Source: Lutimaribacter saemankumensis
Lineage (GTDB): Bacteria > Pseudomonadota > Alphaproteobacteria > Rhodobacterales > Rhodobacteraceae
Length of the DNA: 64,000 nt
NCBI RefSeq assembly: GCF_900100005.1
Contig: NZ_FNEB01000007.1
Location: 62,001 to 126,000 of the forward strand
Reading direction: 5' to 3'
Each line of letters begins with the position of its first letter. The stretch's first letter is position 1. The notes beneath the pieces were generated by a model, which was given only the letters and a program-made list of their open reading frames with translations, did no database searches and had not been told where the DNA came from. Below, in pieces: positions 46,156 to 54,953 of this stretch. A program made the translations under genes and the position numbers.

Positions 46156-47327
46156 CAAACCCGCTCGATCGCGATTGCGGTGCCTTCGCCCCCGCCGATG
46201 CAGATCGCCGCGATGCCCCGTTTCAAGCCGCGCTTTTCCAGCGCGTTCAGCAGGGTCACCATGATGCGCGCGCCCGATGCGCCGATCGGGTGGCCAAGCG
46301 CGCACGCGCCGCCGTTGACGTTCACGATGTCACGCGGCAGGCCCATTTCCTTCATGAACGCCATGGGCACGACGGCAAAGGCCTCATTCACTTCCCACAG
46401 ATCGACATCCGTTGTTTTCCAGCCAAGCCGGTCCAGCAGCTTTTTGGCGGCAGGCACAGGTGCCGTCGGGAAATCCTTGGGGGCATGCGCGTGACTGGCA
46501 TGGCCCAGGATGCGGGCGCGCACGTTCAGGCCCTGCGCGTCGGCCGCTTCCTGGCTGGCCAGCACAAGTGCCGCCGCCCCATCGGAAATCGAGGACGAGT
46601 TCGCCGCCGTCACGGTGCCGTCCTTGCGGAAGGCGGGTTTCAGCATCGGGATCTTTTCGGGGCGCGCCTTGGCGGGCTGTTCGTCCTTGGTGATGATCTC
46701 CTCGCCCGTGCGGGCGTGGATGGTGAAGGGCGTGATTTCCCCGTCAAACGCGCCCGAGCGTTCGGCGTCCAGGGCGTTTTCCAGCGATGCGATGGCGTAT
46801 TGATCCTGGTCTTCGCGGGTGAACTGGAACGCCTCGGCGCAATCTTCCGCGAATGTGCCCATCAGTCGGCCCTTGTCATAGGCGTCTTCCAGCCCGTCCA
46901 GGAACATGTGGTCCTTGACCTCCTGGTGACCGATCCGTGCGCCGCCCCGCATCTTGGGCAGTATGTACGGGGCGTTCGACATGGACTCCATCCCGCCCGC
47001 GATCATCGTGTCCGCATGGCCCAGGGCGATCTGGTCGAACGCCATCATGGCAGCCTTCATGCCCGAGCCGCACATCTTGTTCAGGGTGGTGGCGGGCACC
47101 TCTTCGCCAAGGCCCCCGGCAAAACCGGCCTGCCGGGCGGGCGCCTGGCCCTGGCCCGCGGGCAGGACGCAGCCCATGAGAACCTCGTCCACCGTCTTTG
47201 CACTGGCGTCGGTCAGCGCGGCGCGAATGGCCGCACCACCCAGATCAGCGGCTGAAACACCGTCGAATACACCCTGGAACCCACCCATCGGCGTACGTGA
47301 CGCCCCTGCGATCACAACGTTTTTCAT
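46155..47327 (-). CDS. Acetyl-CoA C-acetyltransferase (thiolase)
   Basis: A 390-residue biosynthetic-type thiolase. The acylated Cys is in TLNKMCGSGMKA (about residue 88), the catalytic His in GGACALGHPIGASG (about 350), and the second Cys in AAICIGGGEGTA (about 380). It condenses or cleaves acetoacetyl-CoA; use in polyhydroxybutyrate synthesis (PhaA), in the ethylmalonyl-CoA pathway or in ketone breakdown is possible, but no phaB or phaC is here. It overlaps the hydrolase gene downstream. Confidence 0.93.
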   Translation of the reverse strand: MKNVVIAGASRTPMGGFQGVFDGVSAADLGGAAIRAALTDASAKTVDEVLMGCVLPAGQGQAPARQAGFAGGLGEEVPATTLNKMCGSGMKAAMMAFDQIALGHADTMIAGGMESMSNAPYILPKMRGGARIGHQEVKDHMFLDGLEDAYDKGRLMGTFAEDCAEAFQFTREDQDQYAIASLENALDAERSGAFDGEITPFTIHARTGEEIITKDEQPAKARPEKIPMLKPAFRKDGTVTAANSSSISDGAAALVLASQEAADAQGLNVRARILGHASHAHAPKDFPTAPVPAAKKLLDRLGWKTTDVDLWEVNEAFAVVPMAFMKEMGLPRDIVNVNGGACALGHPIGASGARIMVTLLNALEKRGLKRGIAAICIGGGEGTAIAIERV

Positions 47328-47430
47328 GGCTCACTCCCTTATCCTTTGCTCCTGCATACCGAATGGTAAGGAATGCCGTCTAGCCTTGCGTGAAAGAGCA
47401 GTATTTCTACCAACGAACGGATCGCGGCGG

Positions 47431-47769
47431 ATGGAGCTTTCGGCAAGACAACTCGGACCATACCTGGTGGTCGATATTTCAGAGCAGCGGATAGATGCGG
47501 CGATCGCCATCGCGTTCAAGGACGCTGTGCGTGATATCGGCGCGAAATCGTCCGCGGACGTCATCCTGAACCTTGAGGCAGTGAAATTCATCGATTCCAG
47601 CGGGCTTGGCGCCATCGTCGCCGTCATGAAAAGCCTGGGGTCGGACAGGCGGTTGCACCTGGCTTGCCTGTCTCCCGCGGTCGAACAGGTTTTCCGCCTG
47701 ACAAGGATGGACAGCGTTTTCACCATCCACCCGGCGCCGGAGGCCGCGCTGAACGGCCATGAAGGGTGA
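47431..47769 (+). CDS. STAS-domain anti-sigma factor antagonist
   Basis: A 112-residue protein of the SpoIIAA/RsbV type. The regulatory phosphorylation site is in VKFIDSSGLGAIVAVM (Ser about 57-58). When unphosphorylated, such proteins bind the kinase that holds a sigma factor or other partner. The start is the ATG before ELSARQLGPY. It overlaps the ATP-binding kinase gene downstream by 11 bases, the usual arrangement of a partner-switch pair. Confidence 0.88.
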   Translation: MELSARQLGPYLVVDISEQRIDAAIAIAFKDAVRDIGAKSSADVILNLEAVKFIDSSGLGAIVAVMKSLGSDRRLHLACLSPAVEQVFRLTRMDSVFTIHPAPEAALNGHEG

Positions 47770-48235
47770 TACCAACATGGTCATGACCCGCCAGACGAAC
47801 CCGCAGCCCGCCGATGGCGGTGGCGCGCTGATTGTCAATTTCCGCGCCAGCGCGATCAAGGTGCGCGAAGCCCTGTCCATGCTGCTGGACTATCTCGCCC
47901 CGCTCGGGCTTCCACAGGATCGGATCGACACGATCCAGCTTGTCCTGGCCGAGGTGCTGAACAACGTCACCGAACACGCGTATCCCGACGGCGATGGTGG
48001 CCCCATATATCTGCGGGCAATCGTCGAGAACGCGCAGCTTTCCGTCATCGTTCGCGATCGGGGCGTACCGCTTCCTCCCAGCCTGATCCTTTGGGACGGG
48101 AAGGACGGTTTCGACCCCAGCGACCTTCCTGAAGGTGGGTTTGGCTGGCACTTGATCCGCAGTCTTGCCAGTGGGTTGGATCACAACCGCCTGGCCCGGT
48201 GGAACGAGCTGAAAGTCGTTTTCGCGTTGACTTGA
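47759..48235 (+). CDS. Anti-sigma factor-like serine kinase, HATPase_c (RsbW type)
   Basis: A 158-residue GHKL ATPase. The N-box is VLAEVLNNVTEHAYPDG (about 61-77), the G1 region is IVRDRGVPLPP, and the G2 loop is GGFGWHLIRSLAS (about 126-138). It probably phosphorylates the STAS protein encoded just upstream and binds an unknown partner. No sigma factor, PP2C phosphatase or sensor gene lies next to it. The first ATG (47759) is used; 47777 and 47783 are also possible. Confidence 0.87.
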   Translation: MKGDTNMVMTRQTNPQPADGGGALIVNFRASAIKVREALSMLLDYLAPLGLPQDRIDTIQLVLAEVLNNVTEHAYPDGDGGPIYLRAIVENAQLSVIVRDRGVPLPPSLILWDGKDGFDPSDLPEGGFGWHLIRSLASGLDHNRLARWNELKVVFALT

Positions 48236-48470
48236 ACGCCTGGGGCCGTGCCACCAAATCGCCCCAATGCCATCGGAATGGCGACAAAATCAAACGGCAT
48301 AACGATTCTCGTAGCTGCAATAAGCTTCCCTCGGCGTCGCGCGTTCACAGCCCCCACCCAGTGCGCGGCGTCGAGGTTCTTAAATCTCCCAAAAATCCGA
48401 AATGTCGCGATTGGCTTTCCCATCTGCCCGGCCTAGTGTCCACGGCACAACGGACAGGAGACAGCCAATC

Positions 48471-50045
48471 ATGCGCGATTTTCATAGCCCGGGCCGGTCG
48501 CCGGTACTGGCCACGAACGGTATCTGTGCCACGTCGCACCCGCTGGCGGCAAAGGTTGCCATCGACATTCTGAACAATGGCGGCAACGCCATGGATGCCG
48601 CGATTGCCGGTGCAGTTCTGTTGGGTATCGCCGAGCCGCAGATGACCGGTATCGGCGGCGATTGTTTCGTTCTTTACACTCGCCCGGGCGACGACGCCGT
48701 GCGCGCGCTTAATGGTTCGGGGCGTGCGCCGGCCGCTGCCAGCGCCGCTGACCTGCGGGCGCGGGGCCTGACATCGGTGCCCCTGACCGGACCCGAAGCG
48801 GTCACGATCCCCACCGCGATGGCGGCCTTTGCCCATCTGTCCGAAACCGAGGGCAAGCTTGGCCTTGACGCGCTTCTTGCGCCAACCATCCGCTATGCCG
48901 ACGAAGGTATCCCGGTCGCCCCGCGCGTGGCATTCGACTGGCCGGAGGCCGCGAAATGCCTGCATCCCGGCGCGCGCGATCACTACCTGATCGATGGCAA
49001 GGTTCCGAAGGCCGGCCAGATCTTTCGTGCGCCCGGCCAGGCCGAAGTGCTGCGCCGCGTCGCCCGCGATGGCATAAAGGCGTTCTACGAAGGCGAAGTG
49101 GCCGAAGACATGGTCGCCGCGCTAAAGGCGCTGGGCGGGGTTCATGAGCTTTCGGATTTCGCCGCCGCCGCCCCGATCGAAAGCACCCCGGTCAGCGGTG
49201 CCTACAAGCGCGCCGAACTGGTCGAGCATCCGCCGAACGGACAGGGCGCAACGGCGATCCTGATGCTGAACATCCTGTCGCATTTCGATATCGCCTCGCT
49301 CGATCCGATGGGGGCGGAGCGCGCGCATCTCGAGGCCGAGGCTGCCAAACTGGCCTATGACGCGCGCAACCGGTTCCTTGCCGATCCCGATTACACGACG
49401 CGCCTGGACTACATGCTGGCACCGGAAACCGCGGCCAGGCTCGCCGCGCTGATCGATCCGAAAAAGGCGATGGCGGCGGCCGCGCCTCTGACAGAAGCGG
49501 TGCACAAGGACACGATCTACATCACCGTGGTCGACCGGGATCGCATGGCGGTCAGCCTGATCTATTCGATCTTCCATGGGTTCGGATCGGGTATCGCGTC
49601 GGACAAGTTCGGAATCCTGCTGCAGAACCGCGGCGCCGGTTTCACGCTGCAAGAATGTCACCCCAACGAAATGGCGGGTGGCAAGCGGCCCATGCATACG
49701 ATCATCCCGGCGATGTTGCGGCAGGGTCGCACACTGATGCCGTTCGGCGTGATGGGCGGTGCATACCAGCCCAACGGTCACGCGCGCGTGGTGTCCAACA
49801 TGGTCGATTTCGGGATGGATCCGCAGGCCGCCATCGACGCGCCCCGCGCGTTCTCCGATGCTGGAACGATGAAGGTGGAACGCGGCTACAGCAATGCCGT
49901 GCGCGCCGCGCTTGCTGATTTGGGTCACAAGGTTGAAATCCCGGACGGCCCCATCGGTGGTGGCCAGGCCATCCTGATCCGTGAAGACGGCGTTCTCGAA
50001 GGTGGGTCGGATCCGCGCAAGGACGGCATCGCTTTGGGCTACTGA
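48471..50045 (+). CDS. Gamma-glutamyltransferase-family enzyme
   Basis: A 524-residue N-terminal-nucleophile hydrolase-family protein. The self-cleavage Thr aligns with the first Thr of TIYITVVDRDRMAVSLI (about residue 347), giving a large and a small chain; MTGIGGDCFVLY and MGGAYQPNGHARVVSN are other blocks. There is no signal peptide, so it is probably cytoplasmic. It may act on glutathione, other gamma-glutamyl compounds or related amides; this cytoplasmic subgroup is poorly studied. AGGAGA precedes the ATG; 23 upstream codons are in frame but unlike the family. Confidence 0.86.
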   Translation: MRDFHSPGRSPVLATNGICATSHPLAAKVAIDILNNGGNAMDAAIAGAVLLGIAEPQMTGIGGDCFVLYTRPGDDAVRALNGSGRAPAAASAADLRARGLTSVPLTGPEAVTIPTAMAAFAHLSETEGKLGLDALLAPTIRYADEGIPVAPRVAFDWPEAAKCLHPGARDHYLIDGKVPKAGQIFRAPGQAEVLRRVARDGIKAFYEGEVAEDMVAALKALGGVHELSDFAAAAPIESTPVSGAYKRAELVEHPPNGQGATAILMLNILSHFDIASLDPMGAERAHLEAEAAKLAYDARNRFLADPDYTTRLDYMLAPETAARLAALIDPKKAMAAAAPLTEAVHKDTIYITVVDRDRMAVSLIYSIFHGFGSGIASDKFGILLQNRGAGFTLQECHPNEMAGGKRPMHTIIPAMLRQGRTLMPFGVMGGAYQPNGHARVVSNMVDFGMDPQAAIDAPRAFSDAGTMKVERGYSNAVRAALADLGHKVEIPDGPIGGGQAILIREDGVLEGGSDPRKDGIALGY

Positions 50046-50052
50046 CGATAGG

Positions 50053-50080
50053 AAAGGCCCGCCGATCCGGCGGGCCTTTT
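50053..50080. terminator. Bidirectional terminator
   Basis: Arms AAAGGCCCGCCG (50053-50064) and CGGCGGGCCTTT (50068-50079) with an ATC loop lie between the gamma-glutamyltransferase and the convergent sulfotransferase. Confidence 0.85.
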
Positions 50081-50089
50081 GAATGTCCG

Positions 50090-50911
50090 TCAGGCATCAC
50101 CCAGTTTGGCATGCACCTCGTCCAGGTCGATTTCGCCGATGGGCATCTTGTTCGAAGGGTCGTCGAAATCGTATTTGAACAGTTCGAAATCCCGGTGATA
50201 GATTTCCTTCACCAGGTGCATTGAAAGGTCGTCGAAATAGTCTTCGACAGGATGTGCGCGTTTTGGGCCATGCCCTTCGGATTCGTTGAACCGCGGGATC
50301 TTTTTCAGATCGACCTTCTTGGGCGTCTTGATCGCCTTGAGAACGTCTTGCATCCCTTCGTTGAAATTCTCGGTCCAGAAAATCTTGTCGTAGGTGCCGC
50401 CATTCAGGATGAAGGTGCTGACATGGCCGGACATGGCCGACCAGTGAATGTCGGGCTCCATCGGTTTGCGCCAGCGGATCGTATCGCGGGCAAACAGCAG
50501 AAAACGGCGGAACGATTTGATCTGGTCGAACTCGAACCCGGACTCGGGGTCGCCCACTTCGATACCGTATTTCTGGATCAGAAGCGGCACCAGGTTCCCG
50601 CGATAGCGTTTCCCGTTCCTTTGAATGCCGCAGATCTTGTCAAAGAACGAACTCAGGATGCGGGTGTAGGGGTTTCGCACGCATGTGAAGGCATAGGACT
50701 TGTGCGCCTTCACATTCGTTTCGATCAGCGGCTGGCTGCGCTCGATCGCCCACTTGTGCATGCCGCTGGTCGCATCGTGAATGTCACCATCGAAGAATTC
50801 GCCATGATCCGAATAATACATGATCTGTCCGATGGTCGAACAGGCGCATTTGGGAACCACGCGATAGACGACGCTTTCGCTTTCCGTCATCCATGTACCG
50901 GGAAAACCCAT
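50090..50911 (-). CDS. Sulfotransferase family 2-like protein
   Basis: A protein of about 273 residues. The 5'-phosphosulfate loop of PAPS-binding enzymes is VVPKCACSTIGQ near the N-terminus, and the 3'-phosphate motif is CVRNPYTRILSSFFDK. It probably transfers sulfate from PAPS to a carbohydrate. I start at the ATG at 50911, which has a perfect AAGGAGG (50925-50931) 13 bases upstream; an in-frame TTG at 51004 would add 31 residues. A hairpin GCGTCAT-N6-ATGACGC (50937-50956) sits just before the ribosome-binding site. It is divergent from the GT14 gene. Confidence 0.78.
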   Translation of the reverse strand: MGFPGTWMTESESVVYRVVPKCACSTIGQIMYYSDHGEFFDGDIHDATSGMHKWAIERSQPLIETNVKAHKSYAFTCVRNPYTRILSSFFDKICGIQRNGKRYRGNLVPLLIQKYGIEVGDPESGFEFDQIKSFRRFLLFARDTIRWRKPMEPDIHWSAMSGHVSTFILNGGTYDKIFWTENFNEGMQDVLKAIKTPKKVDLKKIPRFNESEGHGPKRAHPVEDYFDDLSMHLVKEIYHRDFELFKYDFDDPSNKMPIGEIDLDEVHAKLGDA

Positions 50912-51058
50912 CTTGCCTAACGCGCCTCCTTGCACTGCGTCATTTTTCCATGACGCGTTCTTGCAATTTGAAAAATACCAATTCGCCTGTTTATTCAATG
51001 CCAATTCATCTTTATCTAGATACTGTGACCCAGTAAACAGAGGCTTTCAAACTCGCTC

Positions 51059-52636
51059 ATGGCCCGGATCGCCTTCATATTGTTGTGTCACAAGGATCCC
51101 GAGGCGATCATTCAGCAGGCCGAGCGTTTGACGGCTGCGGGCGACTACATGGCGATCCATTTCGACGCCAGCGCAAAGCCCGAATATTTCGATCAGATCC
51201 GCACGGCGCTCAAGGACAACCCGAACGTCGTGTTCGCCCGCAAACGGGTCAAATGCGGCTGGGGCGAATGGAGCCTTGTTCAGGCCACGTTGAACGCGGT
51301 GGAAACGGCCGTCGATGCGTTCCCGCGCGCCACGCATTTCTACATGCTTTCCGGCGACTGCATGGCGATCAAGTCAGCCGAATACACCCATGAATTCCTT
51401 GATCGCGAAGATTGCGACTATATCGAAAGCTTCGACTATTTCGACAGCGACTGGATCAAGACCGGCTGGAAGGAAGAGCGGCTTGTCTACCGCCATTGGT
51501 TCAACGAACGCACCCAGAAAAAGCGGTTCTACTGGATGTTCAATGCGCAAAAGCGTCTTGGGCTGACGCGCGAAATTCCAAGCGATATCCAGGTGATGAT
51601 CGGCAGCCAATGGTGGTGTCTGCGGCGGCGCACGATCGAATGGATCCTGAACTTCACCCGCGAACGGAAGGATGTCATGCGGTTCTTCCGCACGACCTGG
51701 ATCCCGGACGAAACGTTCTTTCAGACGCTGGTGCGCCACCTTGTGCCGGAAAGTGAAATTCAGTCGCGAACGCTGACATTCCTGATGTTCACCGACTACG
51801 GCATGCCTGTCGTTTTCTACAACGATCACTATGACATGCTGCTTAGCCAGGACTTTCTCTTCGCGCGCAAGATCAGCCCCGAAGCGACCGAACTCAAGGC
51901 GCGGCTTGGCGCTCTCTATGCCGCCGAAAACGTCGATTTCAAGATATCGAACGAAGGTCGGAGCCTGTTCAAGTTCCTGGCAGGACGCGGACGGATCGGG
52001 CGCAGGTTTGCGACCCGGTTCTGGGAAACCGAATCCACGCTTGGCCGCGAACGCGAACTGATGATCATCGTGTGCAAGAAATGGCACGTCGCCAAACGGC
52101 TGCTGCACCGCATCCGCCAGATCACGAACATCCCGGCGATCGAATACCTGTTCAACGAGGAAAGCACGCAACTTCCCGATCTTGGGGGCATCCAGTCGAC
52201 ACTGGGCAAGCGCACACGCCACCGCCGGGCGCTGATGCGCATGCTGTTCGACTATTACGAAACTGACAGGTTGATCGTTTGCATGGACCCAAACAACATC
52301 GACTTGCTGCATGACTTCTCGGGTGATCGTTCGACCACCCGCCTGCTTGAGGTGCAATGCCAGTTCACCGACGATTTCCTGATCGGCCACGCGAAACGTG
52401 TCGGTCTTGCCGGTGAACAGACGCCGCGCGAAACGCTCGAGCGGCTGTTGCCGACCATCCGGCAGGACATCACCTTTGAAATCGACCGGATCCGCGACGC
52501 GAATTTCGAGAACCACAACCGCATCCGCGAGGCCGACAGCCCCGAAGAAAACGCCGAGTCGATCGCCCAATTCCTGTCGATTACCAATGACAAGGCACGC
52601 GAAATCGCGGAAACCGACCATCTCTTTGCTGACTGA
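51059..52636 (+). CDS. GT14 (core-2/I-branching) glycosyltransferase with C-terminal DUF5928
   Basis: A 525-residue protein. Residues 1-270 match core-2/I-branching beta-1,6-N-acetylglucosaminyltransferases: IAFILLCHKDPEAI at the start, IHFDASAKPEYF, CGWGEWSLVQATLNAV, FYMLSGDCMAI and GSQWWCLRRRTIEWIL. The rest (about 275-525) fits DUF5928, an added domain of unknown function found with this GT in Rhodobacteraceae. There is no signal peptide. The product may be a branched surface glycan. It is divergent from a sulfotransferase, which suggests a sulfated glycan, by inference. Confidence 0.82.
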   Translation: MARIAFILLCHKDPEAIIQQAERLTAAGDYMAIHFDASAKPEYFDQIRTALKDNPNVVFARKRVKCGWGEWSLVQATLNAVETAVDAFPRATHFYMLSGDCMAIKSAEYTHEFLDREDCDYIESFDYFDSDWIKTGWKEERLVYRHWFNERTQKKRFYWMFNAQKRLGLTREIPSDIQVMIGSQWWCLRRRTIEWILNFTRERKDVMRFFRTTWIPDETFFQTLVRHLVPESEIQSRTLTFLMFTDYGMPVVFYNDHYDMLLSQDFLFARKISPEATELKARLGALYAAENVDFKISNEGRSLFKFLAGRGRIGRRFATRFWETESTLGRERELMIIVCKKWHVAKRLLHRIRQITNIPAIEYLFNEESTQLPDLGGIQSTLGKRTRHRRALMRMLFDYYETDRLIVCMDPNNIDLLHDFSGDRSTTRLLEVQCQFTDDFLIGHAKRVGLAGEQTPRETLERLLPTIRQDITFEIDRIRDANFENHNRIREADSPEENAESIAQFLSITNDKAREIAETDHLFAD

Positions 52637-52644
52637 GGTAACCG

Positions 52645-53031
52645 ATGCCCTACGCCTATGACGATCAGAACATCTTTGCGAAAATCCTGCGCGGCGAGAT
52701 TCCCAACAAAACGGTCTATGAAAGCGCACACAGCCTTGCCTTTCACGATATCCAGCCGCAGGCGCCGGTCCATGTTCTGGTGATCCCCAAGGGGCCTTAT
52801 GTCACCTACGATCATTTTGCCGCCGAAGCGTCCGATGCCGAAATCGCTGATTACTCCCGTGCAATCGCCGAAGTGTGCAGGATCGTCGACGTAGCGCCAG
52901 GCAATGACGGCGGCGGTTACCGGCTGATCTCGAACGCGGGCGAAGCCGGCGTTCAGGAGGTGCCCCACCTGCATGTCCATGTGCTGGGCGGGCGTGTCCT
53001 TGGCAGGATGCTCAAACGATTCGACGATTAA
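52645..53031 (+). CDS. HIT-family nucleotide-binding protein
   Basis: A 128-residue histidine-triad protein of the HINT branch. The triad is HLHVHVLGG near the C-terminus, and the N-terminus reads [19 protein letters not shown]. Such proteins hydrolyse nucleoside phosphoramidates or act as purine-nucleotide hydrolases. It starts 8 bases after the GT14 stop and may be co-transcribed. Its stop overlaps that of convergent uraH by 4 bases. Confidence 0.93.
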   Translation: MPYAYDDQNIFAKILRGEIPNKTVYESAHSLAFHDIQPQAPVHVLVIPKGPYVTYDHFAAEASDAEIADYSRAIAEVCRIVDVAPGNDGGGYRLISNAGEAGVQEVPHLHVHVLGGRVLGRMLKRFDD

Positions 53032-53387
53032 CTGCCGCGATAGGTGGAATACCCATAGGGCGACAGCAAAAGCGGCACGTGGTAATGCGCGTCGCCGTCC
53101 GCCATGCCGAACCGGATCGGGATCTCATCCAGAAACAGCGGATCGTCACCCGCTTGCCCCGTGGCCCGCAGGTAATCCCCGGCGAAAAACACCAGCTCGT
53201 ACGTGCCTGTCTGGAACCTGTCTCGCGGCAGGATAGGGGCATCGGTGCGCCCATCGGCATTCGTTTCGGTTTCCGCGATCTTGCGGTGTGAATTGCCGCT
53301 GATCGCATAAAGCGCAATCTTGACGCCCGCTGCCGGTAAGCCGCGCGCGGTGTCCAGCACATGCGTGGTCAGGTAACCTTCGGGCAT
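53028..53387 (-). CDS. uraH: 5-hydroxyisourate hydrolase
   Basis: A 119-residue transthyretin-like enzyme that hydrolyses 5-hydroxyisourate, the unstable product of urate oxidation, to OHCU. Family signs are [17 protein letters not shown] with the catalytic His, the Arg in the DGRTDAP segment, [19 protein letters not shown] and the diagnostic YRGS C-terminus. It is divergent from the puuE-uraD fusion, which performs the next two steps. Confidence 0.95.
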   Translation of the reverse strand: MPEGYLTTHVLDTARGLPAAGVKIALYAISGNSHRKIAETETNADGRTDAPILPRDRFQTGTYELVFFAGDYLRATGQAGDDPLFLDEIPIRFGMADGDAHYHVPLLLSPYGYSTYRGS

Positions 53388-53462
53388 GAAACGCTCCTTT
53401 TTTAAGCCAGCCTAGCGAAAGCGCGTCGCCTGTGCAGGCAAAAACGCTCAAAGAGGCCGCCC

Positions 53463-53488
53463 GAAAGTGTTTCAAAGATTTTTTGAAA
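53463..53488. promoter_or_regulatory. Inverted-repeat operator candidate between uraH and puuE
   Basis: TTTCAAA (53470-53476) and TTTGAAA (53482-53488) form an inverted repeat, and GAAA-GTG-TTTC (53463-53473) overlaps its left side. The block lies in the divergent 153-base gap, about 52 bases before the puuE-uraD start, and could coordinate both purine-catabolism transcripts. Confidence 0.4.
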
Positions 53489-53540
53489 GCTGCCAGAGGG
53501 GCGGCTGCATTAAAATTTATTCAATTGTGAAGGAAGATAA

Positions 53541-54953
53541 ATGCAACGCTACCCACGCAACATGATCGGATACGGCGCCAACCCGCCCGACGCCCGCTGG
53601 CCCGGAGGCGCGAAAATCGCGGTGCAATTCGTCCTCAACTATGAAGAGGGCGGAGAGAACTGCGTGCTTCACGGCGACGCAGCATCCGAGGCGTTCCTTT
53701 CCGATATCGCCGGCGCTGCGCCGTGGCCCGGTATGCGCCACTGGAACATGGAATCGATCTACGAATATGGCGCGCGCGCCGGTTTCTGGCGGCTGCATCG
53801 CCTGTTCACGGGCGCGGCCATCCCGGTCACGATCTACGGGGTGGCGACGGCCCTGGCCCGCAGTCCCGAACAGGTCGAGGCGATGAAGGACGCCGGCTGG
53901 GAAATCGCGTCGCACGGGCTGAAATGGGTCGAACACCGCGATATGCCCGAGGATCAGGAACGCGCCCAGATCGCCGAGGCCATCCGCTTGCACACCGAGG
54001 TCGTGGGCGAACGCCCGTTTGGCTGGTACACAGGCCGCTGCAGCGAAAACACCGTGCGCCTTGTCGCCGAAGAGGGCGGATTCGCCTACGTATCGGACAC
54101 ATACGACGACGATCTGCCCTACTGGCTGGAAGTGGGTGACCGCGATCAGTTGATCATCCCCTACACGCTTGAAGCAAATGACATGCGGTTTGCCACCGCG
54201 CCGGGATACATCACCGGCGAACAGTTCTTTACCTACCTCAAGGATGCATTCGACATGCTGTATGCCGAAGGTCAGGAAGGTGCGCCGAAAATGATGAGCG
54301 TCGGATTGCATTGCCGTCTGATCGGGCGGCCGGGCAAACTGGCCGGGCTCAAACGGTTCATCGACTATATCGCCGGTTTCGAAGGTGTCTGGACGCCCCG
54401 CCGCATCGACATCGCGCGCCACTGGGCCGAAACGCACCCGCACCGCCGCAAGGCAAGGCCAAGCCGGATGGACCGTGCGACGTTCGTCGAAACATACGGT
54501 GGCGTATTCGAACACTCCCCCTGGATCGCCGAACGCGCCTTCGATCTGGAACTGGGCCCGGCCCATGACACGGCCGCTGGCTTGCACAACGCGCTGGCCC
54601 GGATCTTCCGCAGCGCCTCGCAAGATGAACGGCTCGGCGTTCTGACCGCCCATCCCGATCTTGCCGGCAAGCTTGCCGCGGCCAAACGGCTGACCGCCGA
54701 GTCCACCGCCGAACAGGCAAGTGCCGGATTGGACGCCCTGACCGATGAAGAACGCGCAAGGTTCACCGAACTGAACACTGCTTACGTGGCCAAGCACGGC
54801 TTTCCCTTCATCATAGCCGTGCGCGACAACACCAAGGCGTCGATCCTCGCCGCCTTCGAGGCGCGCATCGCGAATGATGCCGAAACCGAATTCGAAACCG
54901 CCTGCAAACAGGTGGAACGCATCGCGCGCCTGCGACTGGAGGACATGCTATGA
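53541..54953 (+). CDS. puuE: Fused allantoinase (PuuE) and OHCU decarboxylase (UraD)
   Basis: A 470-residue bifunctional enzyme. Residues 1-305 are the cofactor-free polysaccharide-deacetylase-type allantoinase PuuE (RNMIGYGANPPDARWPGGAK, EIASHGLKW, GWYTGRCSENTVRLV). Residues about 310-470 are UraD, which decarboxylates OHCU to (S)-allantoin, with FVETYGGVFEHSPWIAE, HPDLAGKL, STAEQASAGLD and FPFIIAVR. It thus produces allantoin and opens it to allantoate in one chain, C-terminal half first. AAGGA precedes the ATG; allE overlaps the stop by 4 bases (ATGA). Confidence 0.92.
   Translation: MQRYPRNMIGYGANPPDARWPGGAKIAVQFVLNYEEGGENCVLHGDAASEAFLSDIAGAAPWPGMRHWNMESIYEYGARAGFWRLHRLFTGAAIPVTIYGVATALARSPEQVEAMKDAGWEIASHGLKWVEHRDMPEDQERAQIAEAIRLHTEVVGERPFGWYTGRCSENTVRLVAEEGGFAYVSDTYDDDLPYWLEVGDRDQLIIPYTLEANDMRFATAPGYITGEQFFTYLKDAFDMLYAEGQEGAPKMMSVGLHCRLIGRPGKLAGLKRFIDYIAGFEGVWTPRRIDIARHWAETHPHRRKARPSRMDRATFVETYGGVFEHSPWIAERAFDLELGPAHDTAAGLHNALARIFRSASQDERLGVLTAHPDLAGKLAAAKRLTAESTAEQASAGLDALTDEERARFTELNTAYVAKHGFPFIIAVRDNTKASILAAFEARIANDAETEFETACKQVERIARLRLEDML

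Noticed and set aside
48236-48470. The 235-base gap between the RsbW-like gene and the gamma-glutamyltransferase, inspected for an RNA gene or operator.
   Set aside because: Only a short GCCAT/ATGGC hairpin is visible; there is no convincing terminator, promoter pair or conserved RNA fold.
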